Shown here one piece after another: positions 53,303 to 63,220 of a DNA stretch of 64,000 bases. Within the stretch, counting starts at the first letter, position 1. Each line of letters opens with the position of its first letter. Below the pieces are notes generated by a model. That model was given only the letters and a program-made list of their open reading frames with translations. It was not told where the DNA came from and ran no database searches. Position numbers and translations under genes: made by a program. Source of the DNA: Kallotenue papyrolyticum (GTDB lineage: Bacteria; Chloroflexota; Chloroflexia; Chloroflexales; Kallotenuaceae); assembly GCF_000526415.1 (NCBI RefSeq), contig NZ_JAGA01000003.1, forward strand, positions 682,001 to 746,000, given 5' to 3'.

Positions 53303-54560
53303 GCGCAGCGGCAACCCGGTCGCCATCGGCCTCGTTGGCGCGGGCCAGATGGGAAGTGGTCTGGTCAGCCAAGTGGCGCTCATGCGTGGGATGCGCGTCA
53401 TGGCCATCGCCGACCTCGCGCTGGATCGCGCGCGCCACGCGTTCACCGCGGCTGGCGTCGCAGACGATCAGATCGTTGAGGTGAGCGCGCCAGACATCGC
53501 CGATGAGGTCCTGCGCAGCGGTCGGCGCATCATCACCCGCCAGGCGCAGCTCCTGCCTCACCTCGCCGGACTGGAAGCGATCGTTGAGGCCACCGGTGTT
53601 CCTGACATCGGCGCCCAGATCGCCTGGGCCACGATTCTAGGACGCAAGCATATCGTCCTGCTCAATGTCGAAGCCGATGTCACGGTTGGCCCACTGCTCA
53701 AGCGCATGGCCGATGCTGCCGGTGTGGTCTATACCGGCGCCGCCGGCGATGAGCCGGCAGCAACATTGGAGCTCTGGAACTTCGCGCGCACGCTGGGCCT
53801 CGAGGTGATCTGCGCCGGCAAAGGCAAGAATAACCCGCTCGACCGATCGGCCACACCCGAAACGGTTGCCGCGCGGGCGCATGAGGTTGGCGCCTCGCCC
53901 AAAATGCTCTGTTCCTTTGTCGATGGCACCAAAACGATGGTGGAGATGGCTGCCCTGGCCAACGCGACTGGCCTAACCATCGAGAAGCGCGGGCTGCATG
54001 GGCCGGAGGCATCGGTCGCCGATCTGCCGCGCATCTTTAGCCTGCGCTCCCAGGGCGGCATCCTGGAGCAAACCGGCGTGGTGGACTACGCGATCGGCGT
54101 CGCGCCCGGCGTTTTCGTGGTCTTCACCTCGAAACAGCCAGTCGTGATCGATGAATTGCGTTACCTGCAGATGGGCGACGGTCCCAACTGGGTTCTGTAC
54201 CGACCCTACCACCTGACCAGCCTGGAAACACCGTTATCGGTCGCCCGCGCCGTGCTGCAGCATGAGGCGACCATCGCGCCAACCTGTGGTCTGGTTGCCG
54301 AAGTCATTACCGTGGCCAAACGGGCGTTGCGGGCCGGCGAGCAGATCGACGGCATCGGCGGCCATACCGTCTATGGGCTCGTCGATCGCGCCGAGGTCGC
54401 GCGATGCGAGCGTCTGCTCCCGCTGGGTCTGGCGCAGGGCGCGATCCTCAAACGCGATGTCGCCAAGGGCGAAACCATACGCTACGACGATGTTGTGCTC
54501 GACGAGTCACAAACGATTGTGCAGCTCCGCCGCTTGCAGGACCGGCTGCTCGCTGCATAA
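53271..54560 (+). CDS. SAF-domain NAD(P)-dependent oxidoreductase (homoserine-dehydrogenase-like, DRL family candidate)
   Basis: A 429-residue enzyme. The N-terminal Rossmann domain has GLVGAGQMGSGLV (GxGxxG, residues 21-33). The middle domain contains GDEPAATLELWNFA, CAGKGKNNPLDRS and FVDGTKTMVEMA. A C-terminal SAF domain begins near LPLGLAQGAILKRDVAKGETI. The family (COG4091) is annotated as predicted homoserine dehydrogenase. The Brucella 1-deoxy-D-xylulose 5-phosphate reductoisomerase-like enzymes (DRL) are, as I recall, of this kind. In this operon it replaces the expected polyol-phosphate dehydrogenase, so it probably acts on the phosphorylated PTS product. ATG 53271 has GGAGGTGG upstream. 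Confidence 0.85.
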   Translation: MGLYEQLIERERSGNPVAIGLVGAGQMGSGLVSQVALMRGMRVMAIADLALDRARHAFTAAGVADDQIVEVSAPDIADEVLRSGRRIITRQAQLLPHLAGLEAIVEATGVPDIGAQIAWATILGRKHIVLLNVEADVTVGPLLKRMADAAGVVYTGAAGDEPAATLELWNFARTLGLEVICAGKGKNNPLDRSATPETVAARAHEVGASPKMLCSFVDGTKTMVEMAALANATGLTIEKRGLHGPEASVADLPRIFSLRSQGGILEQTGVVDYAIGVAPGVFVVFTSKQPVVIDELRYLQMGDGPNWVLYRPYHLTSLETPLSVARAVLQHEATIAPTCGLVAEVITVAKRALRAGEQIDGIGGHTVYGLVDRAEVARCERLLPLGLAQGAILKRDVAKGETIRYDDVVLDESQTIVQLRRLQDRLLAA

Positions 54561-54583
54561 CGTGCGGCAGGACAGGAGCGTCT

Positions 54584-55066
54584 ATGGGAGAGACTTCCAC
54601 GGATCTGACCCGCTGGCTTGCTCCGCAAGGTGCGCGGGCACAGCTCACCTGTGGCTCCTGGCAAGCCGCCGTTACAGCAGCGATCAAACCGTTGGTGGCG
54701 ATCGGCGCAGTTGATGAACCATACCTCGCGGCGGTGCTTGAACGCGAGCGCACCTTTCCAACCGGGCTGCCGACCGAACCGTACGGCGTAGCCTTGCCGC
54801 ATGCAAGCGGTCCGCTGCGCCGCGCGGCACTCTCGTTGATCTCGCTACGAGAGCCGGTTGTGTTCGGTCAGATGGGAGCGCCCGACGAACAGGTAGCCGT
54901 ACGGCTGGTGATCGGGCTGGCGGTGGAGCCGCGGCAGCAGGTGGCGACGCTGGACAGGCTGATCCGGCTCATCCAGCAACCGGGGTTCCTCCAGGCTGTC
55001 GTCGCTGCGCCTGATGACGCCGCGCTCTACCGGCGCTGGCAGCAATGGACCAGTGCCTCAACCTGA
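54584..55066 (+). CDS. PTS EIIA subunit, galactitol/fructose type
   Basis: A 160-residue PTS_EIIA_2 domain. The phospho-acceptor His73 is in PYGVALPHASG; ERTFPTGLPTEPYGVALPHA is the usual family context. It transfers phosphate from HPr to the galactitol-type EIIB that follows. The start has GACAGGAG upstream. It lies 23 bases after the oxidoreductase gene. Confidence 0.91.
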   Translation: MGETSTDLTRWLAPQGARAQLTCGSWQAAVTAAIKPLVAIGAVDEPYLAAVLERERTFPTGLPTEPYGVALPHASGPLRRAALSLISLREPVVFGQMGAPDEQVAVRLVIGLAVEPRQQVATLDRLIRLIQQPGFLQAVVAAPDDAALYRRWQQWTSAST

Positions 55067-55079
55067 AAGGATTGAGTTC

Positions 55080-55382
55080 ATGGCCAAGCGATTTCAGATC
55101 CTGATCCTGTGCGGCACCGGCATCGCAACATCGACGGTCGTCAAAGCGCGGATCGAGAGCGCGCTGAACGCTGCCGGCCTAAGCCAGCAGGTTGACATCC
55201 GCCAGGGCAAGGTCGCTGATGTTTTGAGCGGCAGCGATGCCGACCTGATCGTCGCTACCGTGCAGGTACCTGCTTCGGTCACGGCGCCAGCGATCAACGC
55301 CGTACCTCTGCTGACCGGCGTTGGCATGCAACCCGTTCTGGATCGGATCGTCGCTGCGGTGCGGGAAGGAGGCGTACGATGA
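55080..55382 (+). CDS. PTS EIIB subunit, galactitol type
   Basis: A 100-residue protein of the Lac/galactitol EIIB fold. The phospho-acceptor Cys11 is in ILILCGTGIATSTVV. The rest includes VDIRQGKVADVL and VPASVTAPAIN. It overlaps the EIIC gene (ATGA). Confidence 0.92.
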   Translation: MAKRFQILILCGTGIATSTVVKARIESALNAAGLSQQVDIRQGKVADVLSGSDADLIVATVQVPASVTAPAINAVPLLTGVGMQPVLDRIVAAVREGGVR

Positions 55383-56767
55383 GCGCCATGCTTCAGTATA
55401 TCAACCAACTCGGACCGAGCGTGGTCCTCCCGGTGATCATCTTCGTGCTCGGGCTAGTGCTGGGGCTATCCGCCGGACGCGCGTTTCGCGCCGGTGTCCT
55501 GATCGGAGTTGGTTTCATCGGCATCAATCTGGTCATCGGCCTGCTGGGCAACTCGATCGGCCCCGCGGCGCGGCAGATGGTTGAACACACCGGTGTGCAA
55601 CTGACCTACCTGGATGTCGGTTGGCCCTCCACCGCCGCGATCGCGTTTGGCGCCAGCGTTGGAGCCCTGGCCATTCCCGTTGGTCTGGTCGTCAACATCG
55701 GTATGTTGCTGCTGCGCCTGACCAAAACGCTGGATATCGATCTGTGGAATTACTGGCACATCGCCTTTGCCGGCGGCATCGTTGCGATTTTGACCGGCAA
55801 TTTCGCCCTGGGCGTGCTGGGCGAAGTGATCGCGATGGTGCTGATCCTGGTCCTGGCCGACTGGAGTCAGCCCTGGGTACGGCGCTACTTCGGCTACGAC
55901 ACCATCTCGTTCCCGCACGGCACATCGACACCCTACTTCGTGATCGCCCTTGGGCTGGAATGGATCTTCGAGCGCATCCCCGGCTTTCGGCAGTGGGATG
56001 CTTCACCGGAAGCGCTGCAACGCCGCTTCGGTGTCTTCGGCGATTCGATGGTGCTGGGCCTCGTCTTCGGCCTCCTGGTCGGCATCATCGCCGGCCTGCC
56101 CTGGACCCAGATCCTGACGCTCGGCATGTCCGTCGCGGCGGTGATGATCATTCTACCGCGCATGGTCGCCATTCTCATGGAGGGCCTGTTGCCGGTCGCA
56201 GATGCGGCTACCACCTTCCTGCAGAAGCGCTTCCCCGGCCGTGAGCTGTACATCGGCATGGATACCGCGCTGCTGGTCGGTGCACCCGCGACGATCGCCG
56301 CCTCGGTCGTGCTGGTGCCGCTGACGCTGGGCCTGGCCTTCGTGCTGCCCGGCAACCGCACGCTGCCGTTCATCGATCTGGCAACCATCCCCTTCATCGT
56401 AGCGCTGATGACCCCCGTCTTCCGCGGCAACGTGGTCCGGACCATCGTCGGCGGGCTGCTGGCCATGATCCCGACGCTCTACATTGCCACGCTGCTGGGC
56501 GACAACATGACCATCGCCGCGCGCAACGTGGGCTTCGCATTTCCCGCCAACGCCACCCAGATCACGTCGCTGGTCGATGGCGGCAACCTGATCCCCTTCC
56601 TGGTGCACCTGGCCGGCGGCACTCAGTGGGTCGGCCTGATCATCCTGTTGATCCTGGCGCTGGCGTTGGCGTACCTGGTCCAACGGCCACGCATGGAGGA
56701 ACTGATGGAGCGCTGGGCCGGCGTCGGAGAACAACCCTCAGCCGAGCCTGCGCCGAGTGCAAGCTAA
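55379..56767 (+). CDS. PTS EIIC subunit, galactitol type (GatC/SgcC-like)
   Basis: A 462-residue transport protein with about 10-12 transmembrane segments. Blocks typical of the galactitol EIIC family: [54 protein letters not shown]. It translocates the substrate and hands it to EIIB for phosphorylation. Galactitol-type EIICs also carry pentitols and tetritols in other bacteria, so galactitol is not implied. The substrate is inferred only from the operon. Confidence 0.92.
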   Translation: MSAMLQYINQLGPSVVLPVIIFVLGLVLGLSAGRAFRAGVLIGVGFIGINLVIGLLGNSIGPAARQMVEHTGVQLTYLDVGWPSTAAIAFGASVGALAIPVGLVVNIGMLLLRLTKTLDIDLWNYWHIAFAGGIVAILTGNFALGVLGEVIAMVLILVLADWSQPWVRRYFGYDTISFPHGTSTPYFVIALGLEWIFERIPGFRQWDASPEALQRRFGVFGDSMVLGLVFGLLVGIIAGLPWTQILTLGMSVAAVMIILPRMVAILMEGLLPVADAATTFLQKRFPGRELYIGMDTALLVGAPATIAASVVLVPLTLGLAFVLPGNRTLPFIDLATIPFIVALMTPVFRGNVVRTIVGGLLAMIPTLYIATLLGDNMTIAARNVGFAFPANATQITSLVDGGNLIPFLVHLAGGTQWVGLIILLILALALAYLVQRPRMEELMERWAGVGEQPSAEPAPSAS

Positions 56768-56826
56768 GACCGCGTCGGGCGACGGCAGGCATCTGCCCGT
56801 TGCCCACTCAGATAGGAGAAGGTGAC

Positions 56827-57837
56827 GTGGAGCAACACGCACACACAACGCAAACCGCCTGCGTGCAGGAGACAACGCGCGACCTCGCGCCGGAGCACAT
56901 GATCGAGCTGCTGCGCCAGATGGAACTGATTCGCGCCTTTGAAGAGATGGCCGAACAGCTCTACGTGCGTGGCCTGATCCATGGCACAATGCACCTCTCG
57001 ATCGGTCAGGAAGCTTGCGCCGTCGGTGCAATTGCGGCGCTGGAACCGCGTGATTTTATTCTGTCAACCCATCGTGGACACGGCCACTGCATCGCCAAAG
57101 GCGCGGACGTGCGGCGGATGATGGCCGAATTCATGGGCAAGGAGACCGGCTACTGCCGCGGGCGCGGCGGCTCGATGCATATCGCGGATGTCGAGGGCGG
57201 TAACCTTGGCGCTAACGGGATTGTCGCAGGTGGCCTGCCCATCGCCGCCGGCGTGGGCTTGAGCCTCAAGATGCAGGGCCGTCGCGAGATCTGCATGGCC
57301 TTCTTCGGCGATGGCGCGGCCAACGAAGGCGCGTTCCATGAGGCGCTCAACAGCGCCGCGATCTGGCGGCTCCCAATCGTCTTCTTTTGCGAAAACAACC
57401 AGTACGCCATGTCGATGTCGGTACGCGAGGCCTTTCCGGGCATCGACATCAGCGCGCGCGCCGCGGCCTACAACATTCCGGGCATCACCATCGACGGCAA
57501 CGACCTGCTGGCAGTGTATGACGCGGTCAGCGTCGCCGCGCAACGGGCACGCGCCGGTCATGGACCGACGCTGATCGAGGCCAAAACCTATCGCTGGCGT
57601 GGGCATTCCAAGAGCGATCGCAACCTGTATCGCACCCAGGAGGAGATCGAGCAGTGGAAGGCGCGCGATCCGATTGCGCGCTTCCGCCGGCTGTTGATCG
57701 ACGAAGGCATCCTGGACGCCGGTCGTGCCGCCGAGCTGACGCAGGCGGTCAAAGCCGAGATCGCCGAAGCGGTTGCCTTTGCCGAAGCCAGCCCGGAGCC
57801 CGATCCGGCCTCCATGGAAGACGAAGTGTATGCCTAG
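56827..57837 (+). CDS. Thiamine-diphosphate E1 component, alpha subunit (acetoin/2-oxoacid dehydrogenase type)
   Basis: A 336-residue TPP enzyme subunit. The diphosphate-binding motif starts [14 protein letters not shown] (161-174) and closes with ENNQYA (Asn190-Asn191). [28 protein letters not shown] and [14 protein letters not shown] strongly resemble acetoin dehydrogenase AcoA, more than E. coli-type pyruvate dehydrogenase. GTG 56827 is preceded by AGGAGAAGG. It starts 59 bases after the PTS EIIC gene. It may cleave an acetoin-like or 2-oxo substrate rather than pyruvate. Confidence 0.9.
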   Translation: MEQHAHTTQTACVQETTRDLAPEHMIELLRQMELIRAFEEMAEQLYVRGLIHGTMHLSIGQEACAVGAIAALEPRDFILSTHRGHGHCIAKGADVRRMMAEFMGKETGYCRGRGGSMHIADVEGGNLGANGIVAGGLPIAAGVGLSLKMQGRREICMAFFGDGAANEGAFHEALNSAAIWRLPIVFFCENNQYAMSMSVREAFPGIDISARAAAYNIPGITIDGNDLLAVYDAVSVAAQRARAGHGPTLIEAKTYRWRGHSKSDRNLYRTQEEIEQWKARDPIARFRRLLIDEGILDAGRAAELTQAVKAEIAEAVAFAEASPEPDPASMEDEVYA

Positions 57838-57910
57838 GCAGGCGATCGCGCGGCGAGTGTCCACCGGCGCGACACCGCCCAGCAGGCCTGTGCAGACCCA
57901 CAGAAGTGAC

Positions 57911-58936
<1,026 letters not shown>

Positions 58937-58939
58937 GCT

Positions 58940-60265
58940 ATGGCGACCGATGTGATCATGCCCAAAGTTGATATGGTCATGGACGAGGGTACGATTGTCC
59001 ACTGGTACAAGGCCGAGGGCGAGCCGGTGCAGGCGGGCGAGCCGCTCTTCGAGATCGAGACCGACAAGGCAACCATGGTGATCGAAGCGCCGGCCAGCGG
59101 CATTTTGACCCAGATCAGTGCGCCTGTTGACGCCACTGTCCCGGTTGCTAGCGTCATTGCCAGGATCGTGGAGCCGCATGAGCTAGGCAGCCGGCCCAGC
59201 GCGGCAGAGGCGCCGCCGCCCGGATCGGCGCCTTCCGTGACAACCTCTGCCGACGCGGCAGCTCCGTCCGGCGCTGCTCCTCTGCCTGCGTCGGAGGATG
59301 CACCGACGCTACCGCCGGCATTATCAGCACAGATCGGCGGCTCACCATCGGCGCCGCCCCGTCCACGCGCGACACCGATTGCCCGCAAACTGGCTCGCGA
59401 GCACGCTATCGATCTTGCCACCGTCCCCGGCAGTGGACCACGCGGGCGCATTGGCAAGCGCGATGTTTTGCGCGCATTGGCGACGATGCGTCCCAGTGGC
59501 ACCACCAGCGATGACGGTAAACAGGCGCAGTACGCCACACCCGGAGCGGAAAGCACCGCGGCGTCGCCTGTACAGCACGCTGCGGCATCAGATGCGATAG
59601 GGGGGCGGTGGCTGCCACTGACGGGCGTACGACGCATCATTGCGCAGCGCATGGCGCTCAGCGCCGGCGTGCCGCAGTTTACAGTATCGATCAACGTAAA
59701 TATGCTGGCAGCCACGCAACTGCGTGAGCGCCTGGCGTACCGGCCTTCGTTCACCGCGATCATTGCCCGCGTCGTGGCCGCGCTCCTGCCGCGCCATCCC
59801 ATGCTGAACGCTAGCTTCCGCGATGACGGCATCTGGCTGTATGAGGCGGTGCACCTGGGCATCGCACTCGACAGCGGTGGCGACCTGCTGGTGCCGGTGA
59901 TCCGCGATGCCAATCGCCGCACCCTGCGCGAGCTGCACAATGCGCTGACGGAGCTGCGGCAGAAAGCCGAGGCCAAACAGCTCACCCCCGCCGATCTGCA
60001 GGGTAGCACGTTCTCGATCTCGAACCTGGGCATGTTCGGCATCGACCACTTTACCGCCCTGCTCAATCCGCCCGAAGCCGCCATCCTGGCGATCGGCAGC
60101 ATCACGCCGCGTCCGTATCCATCGCCCTCAGGCGACGCGTGGACCTGGCAACCAGGGCTGACCCTGACCCTGAGCGTCGATCATCGCGTGGCGGATGGTG
60201 CTACCGCAGCGCGCTTTCTGCAGGATATACGCGCCGCCCTGGAAGAACCCTATCTTTTGCTGTGA
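58940..60265 (+). CDS. Dihydrolipoamide acyltransferase (E2)
   Basis: A 441-residue E2. The N-terminal lipoyl domain has Lys43 in ETDKATMVIEAP. An Ala/Pro linker follows, then the E3/E1-binding domain (ATPIARKLAREHAIDL...GSGPRGRIGKRDVL, about 135-175), and the catalytic domain with His415 in DHRVADGATAARF. The acyl group made by E1 passes to CoA here. No lipoamide dehydrogenase (E3) gene is in the operon; it must come from elsewhere. Confidence 0.94.
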   Translation: MATDVIMPKVDMVMDEGTIVHWYKAEGEPVQAGEPLFEIETDKATMVIEAPASGILTQISAPVDATVPVASVIARIVEPHELGSRPSAAEAPPPGSAPSVTTSADAAAPSGAAPLPASEDAPTLPPALSAQIGGSPSAPPRPRATPIARKLAREHAIDLATVPGSGPRGRIGKRDVLRALATMRPSGTTSDDGKQAQYATPGAESTAASPVQHAAASDAIGGRWLPLTGVRRIIAQRMALSAGVPQFTVSINVNMLAATQLRERLAYRPSFTAIIARVVAALLPRHPMLNASFRDDGIWLYEAVHLGIALDSGGDLLVPVIRDANRRTLRELHNALTELRQKAEAKQLTPADLQGSTFSISNLGMFGIDHFTALLNPPEAAILAIGSITPRPYPSPSGDAWTWQPGLTLTLSVDHRVADGATAARFLQDIRAALEEPYLLL

Positions 60266-60275
60266 CGAGGAGCCT

Positions 60276-60545
60276 ATGCCGGAACTGAACATCACTATCC
60301 ATCACGCGGTCGGGCTGCACGCGCGACCGGCTGCGCTCTTCGTGCAGACGGCAAAGCGCTTCGCGTCAACGATTACGGTCCGCAACGGTGAGCGCACGGC
60401 AAATGCCAAAAGCATCGTCCAGGTATTGACGCTAGGGGCCAGGCAGGGATCGGTCTTGACCATTAGCGCCGAGGGCGACGATGCTGACGCTGCCCTCGCG
60501 GCGCTCCAGGCATTGATCGCGTCAAACTTTGAAGGTGCGCCATGA
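60276..60545 (+). CDS. ptsH: PTS phosphocarrier protein HPr
   Basis: An 89-residue HPr. The phospho-acceptor His15 is in VGLHARPAA; Ser46 is in NAKSIVQV, where Gram-positive HPr kinases act. It carries phosphate from Enzyme I to the two EIIA subunits of this operon. The start has GACGAGGAG upstream. Its stop overlaps ptsI (ATGA). Confidence 0.96.
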   Translation: MPELNITIHHAVGLHARPAALFVQTAKRFASTITVRNGERTANAKSIVQVLTLGARQGSVLTISAEGDDADAALAALQALIASNFEGAP

Positions 60546-62290
60546 AACTCAAGGGCCTTGGAGTATCCGCCGGTGTTGCGGTCGGTCCGGCGCGCGTCTG
60601 GCACAACACACCACTGCGTGTGCCGCAGCGCTCGCTGCTGCTCGAACAGATCGAAGCGGAGCTGGAGCGCCTGGATCAGGCGCTGGCCGTAACCCGCGAC
60701 GAGCTGCGGTCACTCACCGAACGCCTGCGCACCGATGTCAGCGCCGAGGTTGCCGCCATCTTCGAGGCGCATGCCGAAATGCTCAACGATCCGGCGCTGG
60801 TCGATGAGGTGCAAGCGCAGATTCGTTCTTTGCAGGTCAATGCCGAACATGCGCTAGCGGAGGTCGTCGGACACTACACCGCGGCGTTGCGCACCCTGGA
60901 AGACGAGTACATGCGACAGCGCGCTGCGGATCTGGAAGATGTCGCCCAGCGCGTCCTGCGCCATCTCGAAGGACGCGACGCGACGCATCAGCTCGAGACC
61001 CCGGTCATCATTTTGGCCGATGACCTCACGCCATCAGACACAGCCCAATTTCCTGCGGGAATGGTGCTGGGCTTTGCCACCGCAGGCGGCGGAGCGACAT
61101 CGCATACCGCCATTCTGGCACGGGCCCTCGGCATTCCGGCGATCGTCGGGCTAGGAGATGGCGTATGGCAGGCCCAGGAGGGCACCATCGTTACGCTCGA
61201 TGGCGACACCGGCGTGCTTGATCTTGCGCCGTCGGCTGCCGAGATTGCGGCCTTCGAGCGCAAGCAGCTTGAGCAACAGCAGCGGCAGGCGAGCGAGCGC
61301 ACTGCTGCTCAGGCGCCGGCGATAACTGCCGATGGCGTCAGAGTGGAAGTGCTGGCCAACATCGCGCTGCCCGGCGGGTGCTCGGATGCGCTCCGGTGGG
61401 GCGCCGAGGGCATCGGCTTGTTTCGCACCGAATTTTTGTTCCTGGATCGTCGCGAGCCACCCGGCGAAGAAGAACAATACCTTGCCTACCGTCAGGTCGT
61501 GGAACACATGCAGGGTCGTCGCGTGCTGATTCGGACGGCTGATATCGGTGGTGACAAAAACATTCCATACCTGCTTGTTGAGCAGGAGCCCAACCCATTT
61601 CTGGGGTGGCGCGGTAGTCGCTTGCTGTGGGGCATGGCGCCATTGCTCCAAACCCAGATGCGCGCCCTGCTCCGTGCCAGTGCGCACGGTCCGCTGGGCA
61701 TCATGTTTCCTATGATTAGCGGGCTGAACGATCTGCGCGCGCTGCGCCGCCTCCTCGAGGAGGTGCGTGAAACCCTCCATACGGAGCGCACTCCCGTTGG
61801 TCAGCCGGCGATCGGCGTGATGATCGAAGTACCTTCGGCCGCGCTCTGCGCCGAGCAGCTCGCGCGCGAGTGCGATTTCTTCAGCATCGGCACCAATGAC
61901 CTGGCGCAGTACACCCTGGCCTGTGATCGGACCAATCCACGCGTTGCGCACCTGCTCGATCCCCTCCATCCGGCAGTGCTGCGCCTGATTGCGCAGACGA
62001 TCCGGGCAGGGCGCGCCGCAGGCATCCATGTTGGCATGTGCGGCGAGCTCGCTGCCGATCTCAGCGCAGTCCCGATTCTGGTTGGGCTGGGCTTGCAAGA
62101 ATTGAGTGTCAGTCCAGCCTCGATCCCGGCGGTCAAACGCGTCATCGGACAGCTCACACTCGCGCGCGCCCAGGGTATTGCCGATGCCGCGCTGGAATTG
62201 GAAACCGCCGAGGAGGTGCGCGCCTTGGCAGCGGCTACGTTGCAAACCCTCACTGCGTCACCCATCGACGAGGTTGCCCATGGCGCATAA
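60542..62290 (+). CDS. ptsI: PTS Enzyme I (PEP:protein phosphotransferase)
   Basis: A 582-residue Enzyme I. The phospho-acceptor His188 is in GGGATSHTAILAR; EGIGLFRTEFLFLDR is the PEP-site block; the catalytic Cys is in HVGMCGELAAD. The length and domain order (HPr-binding, phosphohistidine, PEP-binding barrel) are standard. It produces pyruvate from PEP and starts the phosphorelay to both permeases of the operon. Confidence 0.97.
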   Translation: MKLKGLGVSAGVAVGPARVWHNTPLRVPQRSLLLEQIEAELERLDQALAVTRDELRSLTERLRTDVSAEVAAIFEAHAEMLNDPALVDEVQAQIRSLQVNAEHALAEVVGHYTAALRTLEDEYMRQRAADLEDVAQRVLRHLEGRDATHQLETPVIILADDLTPSDTAQFPAGMVLGFATAGGGATSHTAILARALGIPAIVGLGDGVWQAQEGTIVTLDGDTGVLDLAPSAAEIAAFERKQLEQQQRQASERTAAQAPAITADGVRVEVLANIALPGGCSDALRWGAEGIGLFRTEFLFLDRREPPGEEEQYLAYRQVVEHMQGRRVLIRTADIGGDKNIPYLLVEQEPNPFLGWRGSRLLWGMAPLLQTQMRALLRASAHGPLGIMFPMISGLNDLRALRRLLEEVRETLHTERTPVGQPAIGVMIEVPSAALCAEQLARECDFFSIGTNDLAQYTLACDRTNPRVAHLLDPLHPAVLRLIAQTIRAGRAAGIHVGMCGELAADLSAVPILVGLGLQELSVSPASIPAVKRVIGQLTLARAQGIADAALELETAEEVRALAAATLQTLTASPIDEVAHGA

Positions 62291-62331
62291 CCAGCAGGCC
62301 TTTCGTGGAACACAAATTGAACACCGACAGA

Positions 62332-62649
62332 ATGCCTGGCGCAAAGGAACGTTCGGTGAAAGGCAAGCTGGTCAAAACGCCCTTTCGTGGCGGCATGCTC
62401 ATTCTGACCCACCAGGAGCTGGTGCTGGGTGAAGGTCTCCTTGGCGCACGCAACATACGCCGCTTTCCGCTGAGGCACTTAGCGCGATTGGAGCTTCGGC
62501 CATCACCCAGCGAGGCCGTCCTTGGACGTAGCGTATGTCTGCGCTTCGTGTGGATCGATGGGCAGATCACCGACGTGGATGGCGTAGGGCCGCTGGCCGG
62601 CGAACGGATTCGCATGCTCCTGGCCAGGCTATACCGCGTCGCACAGTAA
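62332..62649 (+). CDS. Small PH-like-domain protein of unknown function
   Basis: A 105-residue protein. It resembles small bacterial PH-like domains (VKGKLVKTPFRGGMLILTHQELVLGEGLL...IRRFPLRHLARLELRPS): beta strands first, closing helix last. The start is uncertain; GTG 62305 in the same frame is another choice, and neither has a good ribosome site. It follows ptsI by 41 bases and may be the last gene of the operon. Confidence 0.55.
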   Translation: MPGAKERSVKGKLVKTPFRGGMLILTHQELVLGEGLLGARNIRRFPLRHLARLELRPSPSEAVLGRSVCLRFVWIDGQITDVDGVGPLAGERIRMLLARLYRVAQ

Positions 62650-62660
62650 GGCATAGCCCG

Positions 62661-63137
62661 CTACCCAGGTGCGTCGGTATGGACAATGTGCCTCACCGTC
62701 GCGGGCAGCGAGCGCAGCGCCGTGCGCAGAAACGAGGGAAAGAGCCGCACGCGCTCCAGGGTGGCGAGGTCGAACCACCGGAAGATCAGGCGCTCCTGCG
62801 CTTCGCGGCCGTCGAAGACCGACTGCCGACGGAGCGGGGAGTCGGGCGCCAGCTCCACCAGGAAGTACAGCGCCAGCTCATGGAAGGCATAGTCGGCGTA
62901 CGAGAAGAAGTTCTCGACGACCCACAGCAGGCGCTCGACGCGTGCCTCAACGCCCAGTTCCTCGCGCAGTTCGCGCCGGATGGTCTCGGTTGCCGGCTCC
63001 ATCAGCTCGGCGCGTCCGCCAGGCAAGACCCAGAAATCATCGTGCTCGGCGCGGTGGAGCAACACCCGCCCGCGATCGAGGATCACCGCCGCAACGCGGT
63101 AGTTGAAGCGCTGGCGATCGCGATCAAAGGTAATCAT
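62661..63137 (-). CDS. Nudix hydrolase
   Basis: A 158-residue enzyme. The Nudix box is seen as GGRAELMEPATETIRREL followed by REELG (GX5EX7REUXEEXG). It hydrolyses a nucleoside diphosphate linked to some group X; the substrate is not readable. It converges on the PH-like gene. Confidence 0.92.
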   Translation of the reverse strand: MITFDRDRQRFNYRVAAVILDRGRVLLHRAEHDDFWVLPGGRAELMEPATETIRRELREELGVEARVERLLWVVENFFSYADYAFHELALYFLVELAPDSPLRRQSVFDGREAQERLIFRWFDLATLERVRLFPSFLRTALRSLPATVRHIVHTDAPG

Positions 63138-63220
63138 GGCCAGCGTATGCTACCACCGACCATGACCTTTCGCCAGCGCGTGGCGCGCCCCCTGGCAGGG
63201 GCATCAACACGCGCGGCTGC

